This document shows positions 6,848-13,365 of a DNA stretch of 17,188 nt, one piece after another. Under the pieces are notes generated by a model. The model was not told the origin of the DNA and ran no database searches. It saw nothing but the letters and a program-made list of their open reading frames with translations. How positions within the stretch are numbered: the first letter of the stretch is position 1; every line of letters starts with the position of its first letter. The stretch is from the NCBI GenBank assembly GCA_900551715.1, contig URXG01000056.1, forward strand, positions 1 to 17,188, given 5' to 3'. Origin of the DNA: an uncultured Blautia sp. GTDB lineage: Bacteria; Bacillota; Clostridia; Lachnospirales; Lachnospiraceae. Position numbers and translations under genes: made by a program.

Positions 6848-8239
6848 TTATGCATCCAGAAGAAATGCTTTGTATGCTTTCTTTGCTTCATAAATATCTG
6901 CTTTGCTGGTTACTTCCCATGGTGCATGCATACTCAGCACAGCTACACCGCTGTCAATAACATTCATTCCATAAAGAGCAGCAATATAAGCGATGGTTCC
7001 ACCACCACCTACATCTACTTTGCCAAGTTCTGCTGTCTGGAAAAATACCTGGTTGTCATCAAATACCTTGCGGACTTTTGCCACATATTCGGCATTGGCA
7101 TCATTAGAACCGGATTTACCTCTGGCTCCGGTAAATTTATTTAGAACAATTCCTCTTCCCAGGTAAGCTGCATTCTTTTTCTCAAAACATTCTCCATAAG
7201 CAGGATCAAATCCGGCACTTACATCAGAAGACAGCATAAAGGAATTTTTCAGAGTTCTGCGAAGAGCAAGTTCGGAACCATATCCCATTCCTTCCAGAAG
7301 TTCTGCAACTGTATTTTCAAAAAATCTGGACTGCATACCGGTTGCACCTACGCTTCCAATCTCTTCTTTGTCTGTAAGAAGACAACAGCTGGTACGCTTC
7401 GGAGCTTCCATCTCCATCATAGCTGCAAAAGAGGTGTATGCGCAGACTCTGTCATCCTGTCCATAGGCTGCCACCATGCTTCTGTCCAGTCCACAGTCTC
7501 TGGCTTTACCGGCAGGTACGATTTCAAGCTCTGCAGAAAGAAAATCTTCTTCTTCCACATCATATTTTTCTTTCAGGATTCCCAGAACATTGGATTTTAC
7601 TGCTTCTTTTTTCTTTTCATCAGACTCTTCCCTGAGAGGTCTGCTTCCTATGAGAATATCCAGGTTTTCTCCTTCAACCACTTCTGCTGCTTTTTTCTGC
7701 ATCTGTTTACCTGCCAGATGAATCAGAAGATCGGTGATATATACAACCGGATCCCCCTCAGATTCACCTACAGATACTTTTACTACGGTACCATCTTTCT
7801 TTACGATCACTCCATGGATTGCAAGAGGAAGTGCAACCCACTGGTATTTCTTAACGCCACCATAATAATGAGTATCCAGATAAGCCAGATCTGTGTCCTC
7901 GTACAATGGATTCTGTTTTACATCAAGTCTTGGGGAATCAATGTGTGCTCCCAGAATATTCATACCTTTTTCTATTGGCTCCTGACCTATATGAAAAAGT
8001 GCCATGATCTTTTTCATTCCTACAGCATAAACTTTATCTCCGGTCTGGATCTTTTCGCCGGATTCCAGTTTCTTTTCCAGGGAAACATAACCCTTACTCT
8101 CCGCTTCCTTTACCAGTTCTTCTACACACTCACGTTCAGTCTTGGCTACATCCAGAAAATTTCTGTAATCCTTTGCCAGTTTTTCCAGATTTTTTTCATC
8201 GGCTTCTGTATAGGAAAGCCATGCATTCTTTCTCTCCAT
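6848..8239 (-). CDS. M18 family metallo-aminopeptidase
   Basis: Cytoplasmic di-zinc aminopeptidase of family M18, which trims N-terminal residues (often acidic ones) from peptides. The metal site is visible: H99 (LGAHIDSPRLD), D262/D263 (YGQDDRVCAYT), E292-E293 (TDKEEIGS), D339 (SSDVSAGFDPAY) and H438 (SMHAPWEVTSKADIYE). Family-specific GARGKSGSNDANAEY and DVGGGGTIAYIAALYG are also present. I chose the ATG at 8239, giving 463 aa: it follows GAGGTGA with ideal spacing and begins MERKNAW, like clostridial M18 enzymes. An in-frame ATG at 8260 would add seven residues and lacks such a site. It is the first gene of a unit running on into the ABC exporter; a functional link (peptide turnover and export) is only a guess. 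Confidence 0.94.
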   Translation of the reverse strand: MERKNAWLSYTEADEKNLEKLAKDYRNFLDVAKTERECVEELVKEAESKGYVSLEKKLESGEKIQTGDKVYAVGMKKIMALFHIGQEPIEKGMNILGAHIDSPRLDVKQNPLYEDTDLAYLDTHYYGGVKKYQWVALPLAIHGVIVKKDGTVVKVSVGESEGDPVVYITDLLIHLAGKQMQKKAAEVVEGENLDILIGSRPLREESDEKKKEAVKSNVLGILKEKYDVEEEDFLSAELEIVPAGKARDCGLDRSMVAAYGQDDRVCAYTSFAAMMEMEAPKRTSCCLLTDKEEIGSVGATGMQSRFFENTVAELLEGMGYGSELALRRTLKNSFMLSSDVSAGFDPAYGECFEKKNAAYLGRGIVLNKFTGARGKSGSNDANAEYVAKVRKVFDDNQVFFQTAELGKVDVGGGGTIAYIAALYGMNVIDSGVAVLSMHAPWEVTSKADIYEAKKAYKAFLLDA

Positions 8240-8305
8240 TTCTATCACCTCATGCTTCATAGTTTATGGGCTTTTGACCCTGACATCTTATTTTTCAATG
8301 TGTCT

Positions 8306-8311
8306 ATTATA
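8306..8311 (-). promoter_or_regulatory. Candidate -10 box for the M18/ABC unit
   Basis: A perfect TATAAT reads on the minus strand 67 nt before the M18 start. No good -35 box is found at 16-18 nt upstream, so this is a partial promoter call. It is the only strong -10 in the gap facing this gene. Confidence 0.4.
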
Positions 8312-8392
8312 AGACAAACTTTTCCAAATATCTACAATCCCTGTCATTCTTAAGAAAAAATAAGGAAATCTTCACAATTTGATTTTTCTTTC

Positions 8393-8535
8393 GTAACTGT
8401 TCAGTACCCTCACAGTTACGAGTCAAAATGCATTCCTAATCACCTTCGGTGATGGCATTTTGCCTTGTATGTCTCGGGATTTTGGCAAAAAACATGCCAA
8501 AACACCTCGCGGGATACTACCTACTGAATAGTTAC
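8393..8535. mobile_element. MITE-like element with GTAA ends and 8-bp target duplication (IS66-like)
   Basis: A 143-bp non-coding unit bounded by 14-bp inverted ends (8393-8406 and 8522-8535) with one mismatch: GTAACTGTTCAGTA against GTAACTATTCAGTA. A perfect 8-bp direct repeat, TTTCTTTC, touches both ends (8385-8392 and 8536-8543). Inside are nested hairpins: CAAAATGC...GCATTTTG enclosing ATCACC-TTCG-GTGAT, and TTTTGGCA...TGCCAAAA. IS66-family elements are known for inverted repeats that begin GTAA and for 8-bp target duplications, so a non-autonomous IS66 derivative is the best guess. The flanks are pyrimidine-rich, which slightly weakens the duplication argument. Confidence 0.7.
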
Positions 8536-8853
8536 TTTCTTTCTATTATTGTATATTGTCCTCATTGAGAATTATTTTTATGCACGAAAATTGCCGTCCA
8601 GCCTGACGTTCTTGCCAGGTGGGCGGCAGTTTAGTGTTCTGTTTTTAGTTTTTATTTTTAGGGAAAGGAAAGAGTTCCGGTAACTCCTCCGGCATTGAAG
8701 AACTACCGGATATCTTAAAGGGGTTCTCCTTCAAGACAATTACATAATACAATATAAATGTGATGAGTTTTTGTCCTTTTTCTAATAAAATTATAAAATT
8801 TATAAAATAAACCTGAATTCTTGACACTGTATTTTTATAATGATACCATACTC

Positions 8854-8882
8854 TTGACCCCAACCTACTAAATAAGTATTTT
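8854..8882 (+). promoter_or_regulatory. Candidate promoter of mnmA
   Basis: TTGACC at 8854-8859 is followed after 17 nt by TATTTT at 8877-8882, giving a start near 8889 and a leader of about 20 nt. A second option is TTGACA at 8821-8826 with TACCAT 17 nt further on (8844-8849). Both are consensus-based only. Confidence 0.4.
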
Positions 8883-8908
8883 TTATTCATTTATACAGGA
8901 GAAAGATT

Positions 8909-10024
8909 ATGTCAAAAAAAGCCATTATTGCCATGAGTGGCGGTGTAGATTCCAGTGTAGCAGCCTACCTGATGGTACAGGAAGGCTATGACTGTGCAGG
9001 TGCCACACTGAAACTTTATGATAATCCACAGTGCAGTTTTCCAGGACATCGTGCCTGCTGTACCCCTTCTGATACGGAAGATGCCAGAAGTGTTGCAGCC
9101 AGACTGGGAATGCTTTACTATGTATTTCCCATGCACGACGAGTTCCGCCACAGTGTCATTGACAAATTCGCTGACACTTACCTTCATGGCGGTACTCCCA
9201 ACCCCTGCATTGACTGCAACCGTTTTCTGAAATTCTCCGCACTTCTGGACAAAGCCAGAGAACTGGGATGTGAATATATTGCCAGCGGTCATTATGCAAG
9301 AAGAGAACAGGATCCTGAAACCGGACGTTTTCTTCTGAAAAAAGGTCTGGATGCTACTAAGGATCAGAGCTATGTGCTCTATGCCATGACCCAGGATCAG
9401 CTTGCACACACACTGTTCCCATTGGGTGGATATACTAAAAAAGAAATCCGCCACATTGCCCAGGAACAGGGATTTATTAACGCAGATAAACCAGACAGTC
9501 AGGACATCTGCTTTGTTCCAGATGGCGATTATGCTTCTTTTATTGAACAGTATACAGGACAATCCTCAGAACCTGGTGATTTTGTTGACAAAGATGGCAA
9601 GGTTCTGGGCAGACATAAAGGGCAGATCCACTACACCATCGGCCAGCGCCGGGGGCTGGGTATCTCTGCCCCTGAATCTCTTTATGTCTGTGGCAAATCC
9701 CTGGATTCCAACAAGGTTATCCTTGGTGGCAAACAGGATCTGATGAGTTCCTGCTGCTACATTAATGATATTAACCTGATTCCATGGGATCACCTAGATA
9801 AACCCTTTAAATGTAAAGTAAAGACACGCTACCGTCAGCCGGAACAGCCTGCTACTGTAGAACAGCTTGAGGAGGATCTCATCAAGATTACCTTTGATGA
9901 ACCACAGAGAGCTGTCACTCCTGGCCAGGCTGCTGTCCTCTATGACGATGATATGGTTCTTGGAGGAGGAACCATCCTTCCGAAAGCTCTTGCCTCCACC
10001 AGAGAAGCCGCAGAACAGAGATAA
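8909..10024 (+). CDS. mnmA: tRNA-specific 2-thiouridylase MnmA
   Basis: Cytoplasmic enzyme that adds the 2-thio group to the wobble uridine (U34) of tRNA-Lys, -Glu and -Gln, taking sulfur from a persulfide relay and activating the base with ATP. The PP-loop SGGVDSS is at 10-16. The two catalytic cysteines are C103 (PNPCIDCNRFLKF) and C201 (SQDICFVPDGDY), placed as in E. coli C102 and C199. YTIGQRRGLGI and the C-terminal beta-barrel complete the family pattern at 371 aa. The Cys-containing HRACCTPSDTEDA segment (48-60) replaces the usual E. coli-type sequence here, a form I associate with some clostridial MnmA proteins. CAGGAGAAAG gives a good ribosome site before the ATG. The stop abuts the stop of the opposing phosphorylase remnant with no terminator between. 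Confidence 0.95.
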   Translation: MSKKAIIAMSGGVDSSVAAYLMVQEGYDCAGATLKLYDNPQCSFPGHRACCTPSDTEDARSVAARLGMLYYVFPMHDEFRHSVIDKFADTYLHGGTPNPCIDCNRFLKFSALLDKARELGCEYIASGHYARREQDPETGRFLLKKGLDATKDQSYVLYAMTQDQLAHTLFPLGGYTKKEIRHIAQEQGFINADKPDSQDICFVPDGDYASFIEQYTGQSSEPGDFVDKDGKVLGRHKGQIHYTIGQRRGLGISAPESLYVCGKSLDSNKVILGGKQDLMSSCCYINDINLIPWDHLDKPFKCKVKTRYRQPEQPATVEQLEEDLIKITFDEPQRAVTPGQAAVLYDDDMVLGGGTILPKALASTREAAEQR

Positions 10025-11301
10025 TTATCCTATCTGTACAATTACATGATATTCTTTTTTACCGGGGATCAGAGTAATCTGATTTCCGGTAATTTTCTGT
10101 CCCTCCACTTCCATCCAGAGTACACCTTTCTGTACTCCTTCCGGTTCTGCTATGGAAACCCATGGATTGTTGTGGCAGAAAATACCGGCGTTTTCTTTAT
10201 ATCCCGGTGGGTAAGAAGAAACTTCTCCCAGTTCCAGATGGTATCTGGTATAAGCAGGCTGCAAGATCATAATGCCATATTTCGTCTCCAGATGTTTTTG
10301 TACAGAATCCATTGCTTTCTCGGCCAGGCCTTCTTCCAGACCAATTCCGGCCATAACGCAGAACCCCTGTGGTTCAATATAGATCTGGCCCTCTTCACAT
10401 TCTCTGGAGCCGACTTTTTCTGAATGTGCATCATAGGCTCTCAGGAACCATTCTCCATCCCATCCTGCTTCCAGTACTGTATCGTAAACTTTCTTTACCA
10501 TTGCTTCAGCTTCCAGAGCTTCTGTTTTATGCCCTGTACGGCGACAGATCTCTTCATATTCTTTTCCATATTTTACGAACATTCCTGCATTCAAGTCGAA
10601 CGCAGGTGAGACTTGGTGCGTGATTCTGGTCAGCGAAAGCTGACATATTCTTCTCAGAATCACTGCACATCCTCGCGGAGCGTTTATCTCAGTCGGAGAT
10701 TGTACTCCCACTGAGAAAGACTTGTTATTACTCACCACTTGCAAAAGTGGGAGTCTTCTCGACTGAGATAAACACAGATTCTGCCACAGGTCCTTCAGAT
10801 GGACCAGTGGTCTGGAAAGACTCTCCCGGTTCACTGGAGAAACAGTTCAGATTCAGACAGTCATTCCAGTCAGCTCTTCCAATAAGAGGCAGTCCATGTG
10901 GTCCCAGATGTATCACTGTAAACTGGAAAGAGCGATGCAGATGTTCCATTAATGGGACTTCTGTTCCTTTTTTACAGTCAAAAGTTACCGGCTCCTCAAG
11001 AATACTGTAATCCCCTGTTTCTTTCAGATATGCTGCAACTGCTGCGATCAGCCACAATGGATCATCATTAAATCCACTTCCCACATCCATATTTCCCTGT
11101 TTGGTCAGTGGCTGATACTGATGATAAGCACTTCCATCTGGGAACTGTGTGGCAGCAATATCCAGAATCCTTTCTCTTGCACGTTCCGGAATCAGATGGA
11201 CAAATCCCAAAAGATCCTGACAGGAATCCCTGAATCCCATTCCTCTTCCTGTTCCGGATTCATAATAGGAAGCAGATCTGGACATATTGAAAGTAACCAG
11301 A
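10025..11301 (-). pseudogene. Degraded GH94 cellobiose-phosphorylase-like gene (C-terminal part)
   Basis: Remnant of a glycoside phosphorylase of family GH94, which splits a beta-linked disaccharide with phosphate. The intact enzyme has about 800 residues. Only the C-terminal part remains: VTFNMSRSASYYESG, GRGMGFRDSCQDLLGFVH, GSGFNDDPLWLI and the RADWNDCLNLN motif with the expected catalytic Asp, up to VAESVF (11301-10768); then AGMFVKYG to the end (10589-10025). Three lesions are visible. The first half is missing and the sequence switches to a permease near 11300. A 178-bp mobile remnant interrupts the frame at 10590-10767. About 100-130 residues are absent between NNPWVSIAE and EGVQKGV (around 10140-10150), though the frame is kept. 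The ORFs found here include element-coded residues and are not real proteins. Confidence 0.88.
10590..10767 (-). mobile_element. 178-bp IS200/IS605-like non-autonomous remnant inside the GH94 gene
   Basis: Removing exactly 178 bp restores the phosphorylase frame (GTG TTT AT|T GCA GGA ATG = V F I A G M) with no target duplication and no lost base. On the minus strand it starts after TTTAT and ends CTTGAA. It has a left part with nested inverted repeats: ACTCCCACT/AGTGGGAGT (10704-10712 with 10746-10754) inside a 14-bp pair (10682-10695 with 10760-10773, whose last 6 bp lie in the host gene). The right part is an 88-bp structured unit (10589-10676) shared with 13968-14055. Subterminal hairpins, absence of duplication and insertion after a short T-rich target are what IS200/IS605 elements do. 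No transposase remains, so the family is inference. Confidence 0.7.
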
Positions 11302-12030
11302 TCCAATGGTGCCCTGAAAAGAGGATTTACATCCATTCCCGGCAGTCATCTGATAGAAAACTGGAAAAATCTTCTTGCAGGAACTCTTCCTGTATGGAAT
11401 GGTATATTCAACAGTATTTTTATTGCAACCTGTTCTGCTATTCTCTGTACATATTTCTCTACAATGACAGCTTACGCCATCCATGCCTACAACTTCAAAG
11501 GCAAGAACTTCATGTTTACCTTTATCCTTGCAGTCATGATGATCCCTACTCAGGTAACTGCTCTCGGTTTCCTGCAGCTTCTTGGCAAAATGCACCTGGA
11601 TGACACTTTCATCCCACTGATCGTACCAAGTATCGCAGCCCCTGTTACTTTCTTTTATATGAAACAATATATGGAAAGTAACCTTCCTCTGGAACTTGTA
11701 GAAGCTGCCCGTATTGACGGCTCCGGTGAATTCAGAACCTTCAATACCATCGTATTTCCGCTTATGAAACCTGCTATTGCAGTACAGGCTATTTTCACCT
11801 TTGTACAGAGCTGGAACAACTATTTTATTCCTGCACTTGTACTTCACACCAACGAGAAAAAAACGCTTCCTGTACTGATCGCACAGCTCCTTAGTGCAGA
11901 CTTCCTGAAATTTGACATGGGACAGGTTTATGTGATGATCGCCTTCTCTATTTTCCCGGTTATCATCGTATATATCCTTCTTTCCAAATTCATCGTGGAA
12001 GGTGTTTCTGCCGGTGCTGTAAAAGGCTGA
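11302..12030 (+). pseudogene. 5'-truncated MalG-type sugar ABC transporter permease
   Basis: C-terminal three quarters of an inner-membrane permease of the carbohydrate ABC importer class (MalG/AraQ group). Homology-like sequence begins near NGALKRGFTSIPGSHLIENW, the short external segment that in intact proteins follows the first membrane helix. Helices and the EAA loop remain: FNSIFIATCSAILCTYFSTM, FMFTFILAVMMIPTQV, the EAARIDGSGEFRTFNTIVFPLMKPA coupling loop, and VYVMIAFSIFPVIIVYIL. Roughly the first 50-60 residues, including helix 1, are gone, replaced by the antisense of the GH94 remnant. The only in-frame start near the junction is a TTG at 11287 without a ribosome site. The rest is undamaged, so the break may be recent. 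Solute-binding protein and partner permease are not in the window. Confidence 0.85.
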
Positions 12031-12041
12031 TATTGCCTCCC

Positions 12042-12064
12042 AAGCACTTTATAAATGCTTTTTT
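12042..12064 (+). terminator. Terminator after the truncated permease
   Basis: AAGCA (12042-12046) pairs with TGCTT (12056-12060) around an A/T-rich loop, followed by TTTT. It lies 12 nt after the permease stop. The stem is short but the T-tract is right. Confidence 0.6.
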
Positions 12065-12065
12065 G

Positions 12066-12096
12066 AAGAGGACCTGTTTTTGGACAGGTTCTCTTT
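12066..12096 (+). terminator. Second hairpin terminator after the permease
   Basis: AAGAGGACCTGT (12066-12077) pairs with ACAGGTTCTCTT (12084-12095) through 12 pairs, one of them G-T, with a six-base loop. Only three T follow, so it may work together with the hairpin just before it. Confidence 0.65.
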
Positions 12097-12115
12097 AATG
12101 TCTATTGCATACAAT

Positions 12116-12145
12116 ATGACTTTGTGCTTAAATGAGAGGTATAAT
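12116..12145 (+). promoter_or_regulatory. Candidate promoter of the unknown 341-aa gene
   Basis: ATGACT at 12116-12121, 18 nt, then a perfect TATAAT at 12140-12145. The start would be near 12152, giving a leader of about 75 nt before the ATG at 12226. The -10 is strong and the -35 has four of six consensus bases. Confidence 0.5.
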
Positions 12146-12225
12146 ATCAGATTTATTTTTTACACCAGTAATTTTTACTGATCTTTCTACAGATCTTTGT
12201 ATAAATAAAAAGAAGGGATATTTAT

Positions 12226-13251
12226 ATGGCAGTTGATACTTCTCGTATTATGATAAAAACATTTGTAAAAAGTGTACTTAAGGATGCAGAAGAAGCACCT
12301 GAACGCTGTACACGTAATCTTGTAGATATGGCTCTGAATTTTGCAGAAGAAGGCTCCCAGAAGTCTTTTTTTAAAGTTGCAAGAAATATGCTCAATAATG
12401 AAAACAGTCCATATTACCCTCTTATTGAAGATATTCTGAAACATATGACCAAGGATAAACTTCTGAATTTTGGCATTGATATCGGCTATAACAGCTGTAC
12501 AAAAGGAGCCAAAATCATACGTGAAACAGAATCCAGAGAACACATACAGATTCCATGGCTTCTGACACTGGAAACAGGCAGACCCGAAAAAGAAAATTTT
12601 TTCACTGATTATCAGTCTGTTTTTGATCAGGGAAAAGCACTGGGAATTTATACCTATCAGCTTCATGTAACTGAATCTCCCTCTCAGATTCTTGAGCTGA
12701 CAGCAAACAATCCGGACTGTGCTGTTATACTTTTCTGCAGATCTGAACTGATCACCGAAGATTTTGCGGAAGCTGCATGTAAGCTTAACAACGTCCTGAT
12801 TGCAGTGGAATATGACGACACCTCCGAGACAGCATGTCTCATTCTCCGGGACCACAAACTTCTTTACTCTCTGTATTATGTCTGCGATCCAGACAATGCT
12901 TCTACAGTTATATCCGGCTCTTTTTTCCGTTTCGCAGAAGAGCTGCATTCTCCTTTTGCTGCAGTAGTACCCCAACCTTCCTGCCCTGAAACACTTCAGG
13001 AAGAAATTTACAAACTGGTACTGAAGAGCCGTAACAACCAGCTTTACCGAACCATTCCTCTGGATCTTTCCAAAGATACCCGACTGGCAGGCAATATTAT
13101 TTCTCCCCCTGCCTGCGTGATTGGTTTTGATCGGGAGGGACATCTCTGTACAGACGGAAAGAAAATCCCTGATACCGAAGCCAATCTGTTCCACAATCCA
13201 CTCCGGGAGATTCTCGGACATTATTTTCCAAAAGAAACTTCCGAATTTTAA
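12226..13251 (+). CDS. Uncharacterised 341-aa protein
   Basis: I do not recognise a named family. The protein is soluble, with no signal peptide or membrane helix. The first 75 residues look helical and charged (TFVKSVLKDAEEAPERCTRNLVDMALNFAEEGS). They are followed by a mixed alpha/beta part: KLLNFGIDIGYNSCTKGAKIIRETE (79-103), IPWLLTLETG (110-119), GKALGIYTYQLHVTESP, PDCAVILFCRSELI, LNNVLIAVEYDD and LLYSLYYVCDP. Repeating strand-helix units suggest a TIM-barrel-like fold, faintly like radical SAM proteins, but no CxxxCxxC cluster motif is present, so catalysis of that type is not supported. AGAAGGG at 12211-12217 gives a good ribosome site; codon use looks like the neighbours'. It has its own promoter and terminator, so it is a single-gene unit. 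Confidence 0.8.
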   Translation: MAVDTSRIMIKTFVKSVLKDAEEAPERCTRNLVDMALNFAEEGSQKSFFKVARNMLNNENSPYYPLIEDILKHMTKDKLLNFGIDIGYNSCTKGAKIIRETESREHIQIPWLLTLETGRPEKENFFTDYQSVFDQGKALGIYTYQLHVTESPSQILELTANNPDCAVILFCRSELITEDFAEAACKLNNVLIAVEYDDTSETACLILRDHKLLYSLYYVCDPDNASTVISGSFFRFAEELHSPFAAVVPQPSCPETLQEEIYKLVLKSRNNQLYRTIPLDLSKDTRLAGNIISPPACVIGFDREGHLCTDGKKIPDTEANLFHNPLREILGHYFPKETSEF

Positions 13252-13256
13252 CTATT

Positions 13257-13278
13257 CAAGAATGCCTCTGCATTCTTG
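13257..13278. repeat. Perfect short hairpin after the unknown gene
   Basis: CAAGAATGC (13257-13265) and GCATTCTTG (13270-13278) form a perfect 9-bp stem with a CTCT loop, five bases after the stop codon. No T-tract follows, so it is more likely an mRNA-stabilising 3' hairpin than a terminator. Confidence 0.6.
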
Positions 13279-13296
13279 CTGCGAGATGCGCACACA

Positions 13297-13347
13297 AAAC
13301 AGGTCCCTGACAAATCAGTACATTGACTGTCAGAGACCTGTTTCTTT
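13297..13347. terminator. Bidirectional terminator between convergent genes
   Basis: AAACAGGTC and CTGACA (13297-13312) pair with TGTCAG and GACCTGTTT (13328-13343), with a single unpaired base on each side. CTTTTA follows on the + strand, and the minus strand also has T-rich ends. It serves the 341-aa gene and the TetR gene, which converge here. Confidence 0.82.
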
Positions 13348-13365
13348 TATTCTGTATTGTTATTT

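Larger units (their letters stand above)
8261..8908. other. 648-bp region without a gene, rich in hairpins
   Basis: The gap between the divergent M18 gene and mnmA has no credible ORF. It holds the M18 -10 box (8306-8311), a MITE-like element (8393-8535), a 10-bp stem with an inner 4-bp stem (8591-8600 with 8620-8629, several G-T pairs), a TCCGGTA/TACCGGA stem (8676-8682 with 8704-8710) and A/T-rich promoter-like sequence for mnmA (about 8820-8885). The 81-codon ORF on the minus strand at 8645-8890 has no ribosome site and no recognisable features, so I do not call it. Confidence 0.7.

Noticed and set aside
7718..8353. 211-aa + strand ORF over the start of the M18 gene
   Set aside because: Antisense to a clearly real gene, Phe/Ile-rich composition, no family features.
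8821..8841. TTGACA followed by TATAAT as the mnmA promoter
   Set aside because: The two boxes are only 9 nt apart, too close for a sigma-A promoter; other pairs with 17-nt spacing are listed instead.
8645..8890. 81-aa minus-strand ORF before mnmA
   Set aside because: No ribosome site, low-complexity A/T-rich sequence overlapping the probable mnmA promoter, no recognisable domain.
10025..10834. 269-aa ORF as an intact gene
   Set aside because: Its first 85 residues or so are coded by the mobile remnant and by out-of-frame GH94 sequence; only the rest is phosphorylase.
12187..13221. 344-aa minus-strand ORF
   Set aside because: Antisense shadow of the 341-aa gene; Cys/Phe-rich and without a start signal, while the + strand frame has promoter, ribosome site and terminator.
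13279..13294. Third copy of the 88-bp repeat suggested by GCGAGATGCGCA
   Set aside because: Only about 12 bases resemble GCGAGGATGTGCA and the similarity stops there; likely chance.
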